The position numbers and the translations under genes are program-made. A DNA stretch of 64,000 bases from Dysgonomonas sp. ZJ279 (GTDB lineage Bacteria > Bacteroidota > Bacteroidia > Bacteroidales > Dysgonomonadaceae), in contig NZ_JAAKEL010000008.1 in assembly GCF_011039205.1 (NCBI RefSeq), forward strand, positions 1 to 64,000. Reading direction: 5' to 3'. Below are positions 1 through 8,151 of the stretch, piece after piece (within the stretch, counting starts at the first letter, position 1; each line of letters begins with the position of its first letter). Below the pieces are notes generated by a model that made no database searches, was not told the origin of the DNA, and was given only the letters and a program-made list of their open reading frames with translations.

Positions 1-162
1 ATTTTACCCTCTGTGTTAGTGTTTCATACACAAAGGAATTTATAATGTTAATATTTGTTAGTAAAATGCAGGGCTTTATTAGAAGCTCTAGCGGATTTTA
101 CTTAACCGGTGGTATACTTTTCAATTATTTTAGTGGACTACTTTTCAATTATATTATACATC
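1..162. mobile_element. End of an insertion sequence (IS21-like) abutting cas9
   Basis: Two near-identical 19-base units (110-128 and 134-152) share the core ACTTTTCAATTAT, spaced 24 bases apart, and lie directly beside the stop codon of cas9. Tandem short repeats just inside the tip are typical of IS21-family termini, which usually start TG and end CA. On the minus strand a TG tip could be placed at about 162, in which case the last cas9 codons and the stop come from the IS. No transposase is visible, because the rest of the element would lie left of base 1. Bases 1-100 hold no convincing gene. The family assignment rests on the repeat pattern only. Confidence 0.5.
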
Positions 163-3100
163 ACTTTCCATAACAACAAACAAATAATTATCCCCTGTAA
201 CAACACTTTTCTTAGTGTTATTATCATATAGTCTTTGCAGAGAACTTTCTTCTTTCCCACTATACCATAGCTTCACTTTATATACGGGTGGCTTTAATTC
301 GGTGTTTTTCTTAGTTTGAAAGCGACTCTCATTGAAAGCGATCAAACCTTCGCCTGTAAAAGCCTCCTTCATCGTTTCGTATTTTTTCCGATGGCAATCT
401 ATTTCCGTTTTTATAACCTCATCTATGATTTGTGAAATATCTTTTACTTTTAAAGACGAAATTGCAACTGTTTTAGTATCCCTCCCCAATGTTTTGCCAT
501 AATAAGTTTCTTGGTGTAGTGCGGCTCGTATTTTTAGTTGCCTGCTGCCTGTTTTATCGTCCACTATCTTAATCCCTAATTTGTCTTTCGGTTTGTGGGA
601 AATAACCATTTTTTCTAAATATTCTTGTGCTTGTTTTAGTAAACTTGGTTTAGAAATAAGACTTTCAAGATATCTCGAACTTTCAATACTTCTTTGAATC
701 TCAATTCTTCTCTTTTCTTCCAAATTGAAAAATGCTTCTAAAATAGTTTCGCCTTCTTGTACCCCTATTTTGAATTCATCTTTTTTATTTAGAAGTTCAT
801 CTTGTAAATATTTGTTTAGATTGTTTAATCTTTGAATATGTTTTGGTTCTGTAAGAGCAACAACTAATGCATCTATAGAGTGATGGCGGTGATCGTATCT
901 TTTACTCCAGTTTTTTATTTGATAGATATGCTTCTCTTTTTCTTGGTCATAATATTTTATTATCCACTCTTCGTTTGGTCGATTCGTTTCATTATTCCAA
1001 TCCCACAATTCCATTTGTTTAAAACGACTTTCCGTAAGTTTCATAAAAAGGTCTTTTAACCCCCAGCGACTTCTTAAAAAACTTGTTACTTCGCCAGTGC
1101 TTGTTTTTATATTGTCGCTCCCTACAATCTTTGCTAATTCATCTTTAACTGCCAAAGAAATATATTGCGTATCTTTTATTTGTCGATCAACCACTCCTGT
1201 TGGTATTTTTTCGAGTAATAAATTTCTTTTCTTCCTACCATGAAAATTATCATTAACAAAGTTAATATACTCCTCAATTGAGCAAATTTTAAATTTGGAG
1301 TTTTGTTGTGACATATACTCCCAAGCTGTTCTATTGCTTTTTTCCTCATTAATATCACTTTCACAAACTATTTTATTCGATATTGAATCATCAAAAAATC
1401 TTGATTTAGGAATGATGTGATCTATATCGTATAATCGCTCCGGTGAAAACAATTTTGATAGCGGAATGGGCTCCTTGGTATAAGGTGAAGTATATTTTTG
1501 ACCTTCCCAAAGTTTATATAATTCAATGTTTCCTTGCGTGGGTTCTTGCTTCAACTCAGCCAGCCGTTTTTTTACGGCTTCATTATTTTTTTGATTGTTT
1601 ATCTGTCCTTTATATATATTTTCTCTTTCTGCTGAACTGTTTTTCAGGTCTCTAGCCAATTCAACACGAATCTCAAGTTCTTTAGGGTCAAATTTATACT
1701 CTTTCCATATAGCTTTCACAACTTGCATCGTTTCATTGATGATTTGCTCAACAATTGGATTTCTTAATTTTCGGTCAACATACTTGATGTCATGATAATC
1801 TAAGATTTGAGCTTTAATAGTCTCTTTGGTATGCTTACCATATACTAATGAACTCGCAAAGGCATACATAATTCCCCCTTTATTAAGCAAGTCCGGATGG
1901 TTTTTTATGAAAGAAATTACATACTCTTCAGAATTCTCTAACAAATTTTCGTCAAGTATTTCTGCTGTTTCGATCAGATGTTGAATATTATTGAATTTAT
2001 CCTTGACATTATCAGAAACATCCATCGGGTTAAGTTGCATCAACGGTAGAATATTTCGAATCGCTTTATCAGAAAGGTTAGCATATTTTCTTGGAAACTT
2101 AATGTTTTGAGCAATATTTAAAGCTAATTCTATTGAGATATGTGGCACTAGATATTTTTTCAACAAATCTGTGATAGAAGAAACCTTGGGGCTTTTGGGA
2201 TCGTATTCGCTTCCATAATTTGAATTATAAAATATTGCTTGCCAGATTTTTTCTACTATTTCATTGTCTTTTTCTACTATGTTTTCGTAATATACGCCTA
2301 ATGTCTTTTTTATTGCAATAGACGTATCACAACCTTTTAGTTTTGCTTTTGCATTCAGTCCGTTTAGATATTCTGTTCCATCTGATTTTAATTTCACAAT
2401 TTTCGCAATCTCCCCAAAGCTAATTTGTTTTTGATATTGGAGTTTTGAATATATTTGTAGTTTCTCTTCCTGATTCAAAAATCTGTCTGTGTATTCAAAA
2501 ACATTTTTCCTCTTCGTTTCACTGAAATTTTCACATTTAGAAGTAATATACAATTTATTTATTTGATCCCAACACCTGAATTCTTGAAATAAAGGATGAG
2601 AATTAGCTATTACCTTTTCTTCTTTCTCAAATCGACATTTACCAATTAATTCTTCTTGCGATTTTAGTGGACGTTGATAATAAATTATCTGATTCTTAAT
2701 AATATACTTTAGTCCGCCCTCAATAGCTTCTTTCCTTAATTGTTTTTGTGTTTCTCTTTCTCCCGGAAATAAATACCATGCGATGTTGTTTAGTTTCTCT
2801 TTAGGGCAATTATCTAGTATTGAATATTTTTTTGATTGTATATCCCATATTGCATCAAACTCTTCTTCGTACCTATTACGCAGAGTTACTCGGTTTCTAA
2901 TTTTAGCCCATTTGTTTTTTTCCAAATCACGCAGTAGAAGCTCACTAATAAATCCTCCATCCCTTTTTAGAGCCGCCTCTGTAGCCTCCATTTGTTTACG
3001 CCAATTGGTCTTTTGGGGTAATGCAACAATAACAGAACTCACTCCTTTTTTAGTTCTCCTAATTCTTATTTCTAGTTCTTCTTCTTTTCCTTCTTTTTCT

Positions 3101-3795
3101 TTTAAGTTTTGAAGCATCGTTGAGCCTTGTATCTCCTCGTCGTTCAAAGAAATAATAACATCAAAATAAAATTGCTCTTCTCCTTTGTTTTTGCCTCCTT
3201 TTATCTTAAATGTTCGATCTGATTTTTCTACACTTAATATCTCTACTTGCCGGGTAAAAACTTCATAAGCTTTTTTTTCCCCATCCTCACTATCATCTTC
3301 TGTTTTCTTTTTACTGTCATCCTCATTATCACCTCCTGAATAACCTCTAAGTTGGTTAAACTGATAAAGAATTTTCCCTAAATCTTTAATATCATCAACA
3401 GGTTTTCTAAGGGAATTAACTTTCAGTTGATAGTACCCAAGTGAGTCTAACTGCATCGTACCTTTTTTGATTGGTAGCAGTTCTAGTTCTTGTATTTTAT
3501 TTGCTTCTGGTATATCATTTTTAAATTGAAATTGTGTTGGTAACATTCCCAGTTCATACAAGACATAAAGTAGTTTATTTCTACGCAATTTATATCTTTT
3601 GTTCATTTTTCGGGCTGTGCGTTTTTCTCTACGAGTTGCATTTTTTGTCACTCCAACACCTTTTTCATAATCTTGCTTATCGGTTCCCATCGGAATTATC
3701 CGACTACCCATACCTTCGATTTTCTTATTTTCAGCATCTACTAACGCCCAACCAATGGAGTTGGTTCCCAAATCTAATCCTAATATCTTTTTCAT
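154..3795 (-). CDS. cas9: CRISPR-associated endonuclease Cas9, type II-C, C-terminally truncated
   Basis: RNA-guided DNA endonuclease of 1213 residues. RuvC-I is GLDLGTNSIGWAL with Asp8, followed by an Arg-rich bridge helix at about 54-75. RuvC-II is VELARD with Glu712. The HNH domain has DIDHIIP with His793, and RuvC-III is HHSIDAL with Asp975. All nuclease residues are therefore present. The protein stops just after a GDNYLFVV motif in the C-terminal PAM-interacting region. Bacteroidota II-C Cas9s are usually about 1400 residues and continue with a segment ending in a NDLVYVPT-like motif, which is missing here. The stop codon sits next to an insertion-sequence end, so I infer IS truncation and probable loss of function. 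cas1, cas2 and the array are not in the window. The ATG at 3793-3795 fits the family start. Confidence 0.9.
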   Translation of the reverse strand: MKKILGLDLGTNSIGWALVDAENKKIEGMGSRIIPMGTDKQDYEKGVGVTKNATRREKRTARKMNKRYKLRRNKLLYVLYELGMLPTQFQFKNDIPEANKIQELELLPIKKGTMQLDSLGYYQLKVNSLRKPVDDIKDLGKILYQFNQLRGYSGGDNEDDSKKKTEDDSEDGEKKAYEVFTRQVEILSVEKSDRTFKIKGGKNKGEEQFYFDVIISLNDEEIQGSTMLQNLKEKEGKEEELEIRIRRTKKGVSSVIVALPQKTNWRKQMEATEAALKRDGGFISELLLRDLEKNKWAKIRNRVTLRNRYEEEFDAIWDIQSKKYSILDNCPKEKLNNIAWYLFPGERETQKQLRKEAIEGGLKYIIKNQIIYYQRPLKSQEELIGKCRFEKEEKVIANSHPLFQEFRCWDQINKLYITSKCENFSETKRKNVFEYTDRFLNQEEKLQIYSKLQYQKQISFGEIAKIVKLKSDGTEYLNGLNAKAKLKGCDTSIAIKKTLGVYYENIVEKDNEIVEKIWQAIFYNSNYGSEYDPKSPKVSSITDLLKKYLVPHISIELALNIAQNIKFPRKYANLSDKAIRNILPLMQLNPMDVSDNVKDKFNNIQHLIETAEILDENLLENSEEYVISFIKNHPDLLNKGGIMYAFASSLVYGKHTKETIKAQILDYHDIKYVDRKLRNPIVEQIINETMQVVKAIWKEYKFDPKELEIRVELARDLKNSSAERENIYKGQINNQKNNEAVKKRLAELKQEPTQGNIELYKLWEGQKYTSPYTKEPIPLSKLFSPERLYDIDHIIPKSRFFDDSISNKIVCESDINEEKSNRTAWEYMSQQNSKFKICSIEEYINFVNDNFHGRKKRNLLLEKIPTGVVDRQIKDTQYISLAVKDELAKIVGSDNIKTSTGEVTSFLRSRWGLKDLFMKLTESRFKQMELWDWNNETNRPNEEWIIKYYDQEKEKHIYQIKNWSKRYDHRHHSIDALVVALTEPKHIQRLNNLNKYLQDELLNKKDEFKIGVQEGETILEAFFNLEEKRRIEIQRSIESSRYLESLISKPSLLKQAQEYLEKMVISHKPKDKLGIKIVDDKTGSRQLKIRAALHQETYYGKTLGRDTKTVAISSLKVKDISQIIDEVIKTEIDCHRKKYETMKEAFTGEGLIAFNESRFQTKKNTELKPPVYKVKLWYSGKEESSLQRLYDNNTKKSVVTGDNYLFVVMESDV

Positions 3796-3871
3796 AGTAT
3801 CCTTTTTATCAAAGCCTTAAAGATAAATAAATAAATTTTAAGAATATTGGTATGGTTATGTGAAATTTTAA

Positions 3872-3879
3872 TATATTTG
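3872..3879 (+). promoter_or_regulatory. -7 promoter box for the tracrRNA
   Basis: TATATTTG matches the Bacteroidota -7 consensus TAnnTTTG. A TTG about 22 bases upstream (3847-3849) can serve as the -33 element. The predicted start near 3885 falls at the beginning of the anti-repeat. Confidence 0.6.
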
Positions 3880-3884
3880 CAAAT

Positions 3885-3960
3885 ACAATTTGAAAGCAAA
3901 TCACAATAAGGATTATTCCGTTGTGAAAACATCAAGAGCGACACTTCGGTGTCGCTTTTT
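3885..3960 (+). ncRNA. tracrRNA of the type II-C CRISPR system
   Basis: The RNA starts with an anti-repeat (about 3885-3906, including GAAAGCAAATCACAA). It is followed by a short nexus-like hairpin around GGATTATTCC, and ends in a perfect GCGACAC-TTCG-GTGTCGC hairpin with a T-run (3938-3960) that serves as terminator. The complement of the anti-repeat reads TTGTGATTTGCTTTCAAATT. This agrees with the start of the 47-base II-C repeat that I recall from Bacteroides fragilis. The gene is divergent from cas9 and has its own promoter. It predicts the repeat of an array located outside this window. Confidence 0.8.
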
Positions 3961-3983
3961 CTATTATTATATTGGGTATATAC

Positions 3984-4009
3984 GAAAAAAGCCGATTAAC
4001 ATCGGCTCT
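3984..4009 (-). terminator. Rho-independent terminator of the NTase-HEPN gene
   Basis: On the minus strand, AGCCGAT-GTTA-ATCGGCT is followed by a T-run. It lies about 85 bases past the stop of the gene at 4093-4971. Confidence 0.6.
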
Positions 4010-4092
4010 AAAATTCTATAATAAAAATATCTATTGCTCTATAGTTTCATTAATCGGGATACTTTATTATATATATATATATAAATATGAGA

Positions 4093-4971
4093 TTACCCCA
4101 TCTCTCCATACTCCCTAATCTTCACTTCACAAATACGTTTAGTAATATCTCGAAGTAACTCCACTTTCGGAATAAGAGCATCAATATCTTCTTTAGTAAC
4201 TATGAATTTCGGATTATACCTCGCCTCAATATAAGCATCCTTAACCAAATTAAAAAGCCGTTTTTCTTCTACCGAATTATTAGGAAAGACATGAGCCAAA
4301 TCTGAAGAATGACCTTTAACAGACGCAGCCAGTTTAGTCAGGTTATGTTGTTTATTACTTCTCAGCGTAAAAGCTAAACGGATAGCATAGTAATAGTTTT
4401 CACAGGCTTGATGAAGAAAAAAAGATGCTTCTTTATAATCAGCTTCACTATTCGCTATTCCTGCATATTTTAAAAAGTTATTTGCTCGATTAAATTTCTC
4501 ATCAAAATATTCCTGTGCCTGTTTCTTTATCTCATCAAACTTTAGTTTGCGTCTTCGGGCTAACTTAAAATTACCGCTATCATAAAGGATAATTCCTTCC
4601 TGTTTGATTTGGGTATGAAAATACCGACCTTCTTCTAATGCTCGGTTGATGGTCTTTATATCGTCGTTGATAAAATTGACAGGAGTTTGATAATCGGGTT
4701 CTTTATAATATAGAGCATCAATGTTATCTAATATGATTCCTGCTTTATTGTCTGATATCTTGCTTGTGATTACATAGATATCATAATCGGAACGGAATGA
4801 GGTAGGTATACCGAATTCTACTCTTTCGTCATAGTCTACATATTCATTTCTGGCATAGCTGCCAAATAAGATAATCATTTCGGCCTCGGGAAGTCGTTTG
4901 TTGATCTCCATAACAAGGCGTATTAAGTCTTCTTGTTTTGGTTTAGGCAGATAGGCTATTGACTTTTTCAT
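4093..4971 (-). CDS. Nucleotidyltransferase-HEPN domain protein
   Basis: This 292-residue protein has an N-terminal minimal nucleotidyltransferase of the DNA polymerase beta superfamily, with GSYAR near residue 42 and the metal-binding DYDIYV near residue 68. The C-terminal half is a HEPN-like helical domain (HQACENYYYAIRLAF, about 190-205). The same two domains as separate genes form MNT-HEPN toxin-antitoxin pairs in which the MNT protein adenylylates the HEPN RNase. Fused forms are common on Bacteroidota mobile elements. The canonical RNase motif (R-x4-6-H) is not obvious, so catalysis by the HEPN part is uncertain. The gene is monocistronic, with its own terminator beside the tracrRNA. Its role as a defence or addiction factor is inferred. 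Confidence 0.75.
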   Translation of the reverse strand: MKKSIAYLPKPKQEDLIRLVMEINKRLPEAEMIILFGSYARNEYVDYDERVEFGIPTSFRSDYDIYVITSKISDNKAGIILDNIDALYYKEPDYQTPVNFINDDIKTINRALEEGRYFHTQIKQEGIILYDSGNFKLARRRKLKFDEIKKQAQEYFDEKFNRANNFLKYAGIANSEADYKEASFFLHQACENYYYAIRLAFTLRSNKQHNLTKLAASVKGHSSDLAHVFPNNSVEEKRLFNLVKDAYIEARYNPKFIVTKEDIDALIPKVELLRDITKRICEVKIREYGEMG

Positions 4972-5094
4972 CGGAATTATTTAGATACTGTAAAATTAAG
5001 TTTACCAAAGATAAGGAAAAAGAAAAATACTTTATTATATAAAATTGTATATTTGTTAACTGGATATTTCGTGCTGCTATTTTTATGAGTCTGA

Positions 5095-5102
5095 TACCTT
5101 TG
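5095..5102 (+). promoter_or_regulatory. -7 promoter box upstream of the small ORF pair
   Basis: TACCTTTG matches TAnnTTTG about 97 bases upstream of the ATG at 5199. No clear -33 box is seen. Confidence 0.45.
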
Positions 5103-5198
5103 CAGTTTCATAAGCCAAGCTTACAGTCGTAAATATATCTGTTTTTTTTAGATTAAATAATCAGTCTGATTTACCATCAGGCTATAAACAGACGTATG

Positions 5199-5340
5199 TA
5201 TGACAATAAAACAAACAAGCTCAACGGAATATTGTGCAATACTGATAAACTGTTCTTCTCTAATATTAAGGCTATCCCATGACCAAATCAAAGAAAGCTA
5301 TTCTGACAATCCTATGTATGTAGCCGAGTATATTGAATGA
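5199..5340 (+). CDS. Small hypothetical protein, probably the 5' part of a split gene
   Basis: A 46-codon ORF opens with an ATG at 5199 and ends YVAEYIE at a TGA at 5338-5340. That stop overlaps the next frame by 8 bases. A promoter box lies upstream, and the sequence reads smoothly into the next ORF if the frame is changed. I therefore think the two were one gene of about 130 codons. The protein family is not recognised. It could also be a genuine overlapping pair with translational coupling. Confidence 0.4.
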
Positions 5341-5596
5341 AGTCAAAGAGAATATCATAGACCTTCTCTTTGAAGACCAGAAAGCAACTCTGTCATGCAC
5401 CTTTGACAAGAACAATAGCTGCAATGCCTCCCATATATTCTTGGATGACTTAGATGAGTTAAGTAACTATATCAGTTATCTGAATAAGACCTATGCTTAT
5501 GATTATATTCAGAACCGTTGGGTATTACCCAATTCTTTCATATCCATAGAAAGGACGAAAGACGATATTTTCTTTAAGTCTTTTTATTCAGTATAA
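5333..5596 (+). CDS. Small hypothetical protein (TTG start or frameshifted 3' part)
   Basis: This 87-residue acidic soluble protein has no recognised domain. The only start in frame is a TTG at 5333, overlapping the preceding ORF, with an in-frame TAG just upstream at 5321. Apparent continuity with the ORF at 5199-5340 suggests one frameshifted gene. The neighbours are mobilization and toxin-like genes of the island. The composition (Asn, Asp, Tyr and Phe rich) suits a real protein. Function unknown. Confidence 0.5.
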   Translation: MNEVKENIIDLLFEDQKATLSCTFDKNNSCNASHIFLDDLDELSNYISYLNKTYAYDYIQNRWVLPNSFISIERTKDDIFFKSFYSV

Positions 5597-5682
5597 GTTT
5601 TCTAATATTGTATTGTAAAATGCGTGCTTTAGTATTAGCACGCATTTTTCTTTTTTATAATCGTCAACAATGGTGTTAAGGT

Positions 5683-6237
5683 TTATTTTTTCTTTGTTTT
5701 ATTTATTGTCGTTCGGTTTGCTTTGAGGCTGTCATTTTCGATTTGTAGTTTATAAATGGTTACATTCTGCCAACTGTACCTGTTTTGCAGAATTGCATAA
5801 TCGGCATGCTGTTTCATACTGAAGGTAATCATCATAAATAAAAATGCGATCAATACTCCTATAATAAATGTGGTTTTACGGATTCTGCCCAATCCGAATG
5901 CCATCGTTTTATCTTTTGACAATATAGATTGTATCGCTTCTAATGTGATATTATTTTCAGGTATTCTTATGGACTCGACCGTTTCTTTTGTCTTTAAAAC
6001 ATTATTATTGAGCCTCTCAATATTTTTGAGATTTGCTGCAAAATGAGAATCTGTATGTTTTCCAAGAATTTTTATGCCATCATCTACCATAGCCTTTATT
6101 TCTTCTTTGGAAACAGTCGGTATAGCTTGTGGTAGTTGTGGTATCTCAATTGACACTTCTTTCTTGGATATCATATCCAGTTTCTCGTCCATTTCGGAGA
6201 GCTTGCCCCAAAGAGCTTCATTTGATACGTTTGACAT
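5683..6237 (-). CDS. Mobilization-associated membrane protein
   Basis: This 184-residue protein has an N-terminal helical and coiled region, one strong transmembrane segment (about 122-140, FIIGVLIAFLFMMITF) and a short basic tail ending in KKK. It lies 46 bases after the relaxase gene on the same strand. Proteins of this layout usually close the mob operons of Bacteroidota mobilizable elements. They may anchor the relaxosome or coupling complex at the inner membrane, but that role is inferred from position. No enzymatic motif is seen. Confidence 0.55.
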   Translation of the reverse strand: MSNVSNEALWGKLSEMDEKLDMISKKEVSIEIPQLPQAIPTVSKEEIKAMVDDGIKILGKHTDSHFAANLKNIERLNNNVLKTKETVESIRIPENNITLEAIQSILSKDKTMAFGLGRIRKTTFIIGVLIAFLFMMITFSMKQHADYAILQNRYSWQNVTIYKLQIENDSLKANRTTINKTKKK

Positions 6238-6283
6238 AATTGTTATTGTTTAAGTTTATAATAATTTTAATTTGTAATGTTTC

Positions 6284-7219
6284 TTATCTTTTAATTCCGC
6301 TTTTCTTGCGGCGTTTCTTCTCTTCGTGCTCCATCCTTTTCTTAAATGCGTCTTCTTCATAATCTTCTCCATGCTGCTGAAAATTAGTCATGCCGCTAAG
6401 CCCATCCAGAACAGATTCCATAATTGAAGCGGATTGAGACTGCTGTTCTTTTGGGTATGGTTGATTTTGGTGTTGCTTATTATTATATTGTTGGTCTTCA
6501 GCATATAGTTGATTATTCAGTTTTAAATAACTGAATTGTCTGTCTATATCAGATCCTTTGAATGAACAGTCTCCTTTTTTGAAAGAAACACCCTGTACCT
6601 CATCGGTTTGACCTTTATACTTGTAAGCAATGGATATGCCTTGCTGTTTCAAGTTTTGTTCGAACTGTTGCCAATCTTTTGATATTTTCAGGGTCGCTTT
6701 AATGGCGTGGTATATTTCGTATTTTATTTTCTCTGCTCCTTTCAGCTTATCGGCGTTAACCTGCTCCTTACCTTTTCCAAAAGTGAGGTTGTATTTCTCT
6801 TTGAGTGCCTTGCATACTTTTACATTTTCATATTTATCATTATTATCTTTGATAGTTTCTCCGTTATTATCAACTCTGTTGAATACGATATGGCAATGTG
6901 GATTATCGGTATTATTATGCCTAACGATAATATACTGGGTATTCTTAATTTTCATGGCTTCCATATATTCTTTTGCGAGTTGAATCATAAACTGATCTGT
7001 CAGCCTCGGTTCGTCTTCTTTGGAATAGCTTAGGGGTATGTGACCGACACATTTCGAGAGATTTGGGTTCATCAAACTTTGCATATAAAAGCTGTTGATA
7101 ATGGATTTTGTATCTGTTAATAATACGCCTTCACTATCGATCAGCTTCACATTTTCTTTATCGAGTACATAGGGAATACAACCTTTAAAGCTTCTTCCTT
7201 TTATTATTTTTCCAATCAT
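6284..7219 (-). CDS. Relaxase / mobilization nuclease (MobB type)
   Basis: This 311-residue relaxase nicks oriT and pilots the DNA strand during conjugative mobilization. The N-terminus MIGKIIKGRSFKGCIPYVL is typical of Bacteroidota relaxases of the MOBP class. The metal-binding motif HNNTDNPHCHIVFNR near residues 101-115 carries the three-His signature (HxxxxxPHxH). A catalytic Tyr is expected in the N-terminal part, with Tyr16 as candidate. The C-terminus is Gln-rich then strongly basic (KKRRKKSGIKR). The start overlaps the end of the MobC-like gene by 35 bases, so the two are probably co-translated. Confidence 0.85.
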   Translation of the reverse strand: MIGKIIKGRSFKGCIPYVLDKENVKLIDSEGVLLTDTKSIINSFYMQSLMNPNLSKCVGHIPLSYSKEDEPRLTDQFMIQLAKEYMEAMKIKNTQYIIVRHNNTDNPHCHIVFNRVDNNGETIKDNNDKYENVKVCKALKEKYNLTFGKGKEQVNADKLKGAEKIKYEIYHAIKATLKISKDWQQFEQNLKQQGISIAYKYKGQTDEVQGVSFKKGDCSFKGSDIDRQFSYLKLNNQLYAEDQQYNNKQHQNQPYPKEQQSQSASIMESVLDGLSGMTNFQQHGEDYEEDAFKKRMEHEEKKRRKKSGIKR

Positions 7220-7574
7220 CTGAGAATTTATTTATTATGTTTTGAATATCATCTAAGACCGATTTTGATTCATTTTCGAGTTGTTCTAGGCTTGTAAAAC
7301 GTGCTGTTTTAACTAATTGGTTCAAATTATTACCCATATTCGACAGGCTTTTGAGTAAGTCTACGTCTTCTTTTTTGAGTGCTTCGACAACCTTAGCATT
7401 TAATACAGCATCGTGACAATAGATACTTAGAGGAAGCCCTGCTTGTTTTGCCCGATGCTTGATTGCATAGAGTTCCGGCTCGGAAAAACAGACTCCTATG
7501 GTCTTGCTTTTTCGGCTTACGGAAGTCTTTGGGGGACGTCCTCCTTTCTTATTATCCGGGCTCTTCTTCTCCAT
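7185..7574 (-). CDS. MobC-like mobilization accessory protein
   Basis: A basic relaxosome accessory protein of about 129 residues. It opens with a disordered Lys/Arg-rich tail (KKGGRPPKTSVSRKSKT). A ribbon-helix-helix-like part follows (TIGVCFSEPELYAIKHRAKQAG), then the LSNMGNNLNQLVK segment characteristic of MobC family proteins. I take the ATG at 7572-7574 as start. A TTG eight codons upstream is possible but would run toward the palindromic candidate oriT. The gene overlaps the relaxase gene. Such proteins bind beside nic and help open oriT. Confidence 0.8.
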   Translation of the reverse strand: MEKKSPDNKKGGRPPKTSVSRKSKTIGVCFSEPELYAIKHRAKQAGLPLSIYCHDAVLNAKVVEALKKEDVDLLKSLSNMGNNLNQLVKTARFTSLEQLENESKSVLDDIQNIINKFSDDWKNNKRKKL

Positions 7575-7604
7575 AAAATTGTCGACCAACGGGAGCAATT
7601 TTTC

Positions 7605-7658
7605 CTTTGGCGGTCAGCCAAAGCGAGGGTTTTCATGCAATGAAAACATAACCTCGCT
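7605..7658. other. Candidate oriT: nested inverted repeats upstream of the mob operon
   Basis: A small palindrome CTTTGGC-ggtca-GCCAAAG (7605-7623) is followed by a longer fold-back. In that fold-back AGCGAGG (7622-7628) pairs with CCTCGCT (7652-7658), and GTTTTCAT (7629-7636) pairs with ATGAAAAC (7640-7647). It lies just upstream of the MobC-like gene, where oriT is normally found in such elements. The nic site cannot be placed from sequence alone. Confidence 0.55.
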
Positions 7659-7719
7659 CCGCTAACATGGCAAAGGGTGGCTTACATCCCAATCGGTATG
7701 CTTACTTTACTTGGTTTGC

Positions 7720-8151
7720 TTACAACTTCTTCCAACTTTCAACATCTTCCTTGTACTCTTCTAAGTGATGGATTACCAGATTCTCGACAAAGCCTGAAAC
7801 GCTTGATTTTTCTGTACCGAGTTTACGTACTATACCGACTATCTTCTCCCGAAGTTCATTGCTGATAAATACGGTTTTGCGATCGGTAATCTTAGGAACT
7901 GAAAGAAAGGTTTGTTGGTATTCGGATAGACCGGCTTTACGTTGTTTAGAGGATACAGCCTTCTTTGTTGACTGAAGGAGCAAACTTTCTTTTTCTGACA
8001 CTATATTATCAGTAGGCTTAGTGTTTACAATTGCCTCACTGGCTAGGGGCTGTTCAATTGGTGCAGTAGAATTATTTAATCCTTTTTGAGGATTGATATA
8101 ATCATTTAGGTTGAAATCCTCTGCTTTTTTATTTTTTGAATTTTGACTCAT
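7720..8151 (-). CDS. DUF3408-like conjugative element protein
   Basis: This 143-residue protein has a long polar, probably disordered N-terminal half. The compact C-terminal part (about 88-140) contains KTVFISNELREKIVGIVRKLG and SVSGFVENLVIHHLEEY. This resembles the ribbon-helix-helix fold at the end of DUF3408 proteins found on Bacteroides conjugative and mobilizable elements. It overlaps the upstream HTH gene by 23 bases. A DNA-binding partition or transfer-regulation role is inferred, not shown. Confidence 0.6.
   Translation of the reverse strand: MSQNSKNKKAEDFNLNDYINPQKGLNNSTAPIEQPLASEAIVNTKPTDNIVSEKESLLLQSTKKAVSSKQRKAGLSEYQQTFLSVPKITDRKTVFISNELREKIVGIVRKLGTEKSSVSGFVENLVIHHLEEYKEDVESWKKL

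Noticed and set aside
4064-4086. TA-rich run (tatatatata) as possible slippage site
   Set aside because: Short and in noncoding DNA past a terminator; not informative.
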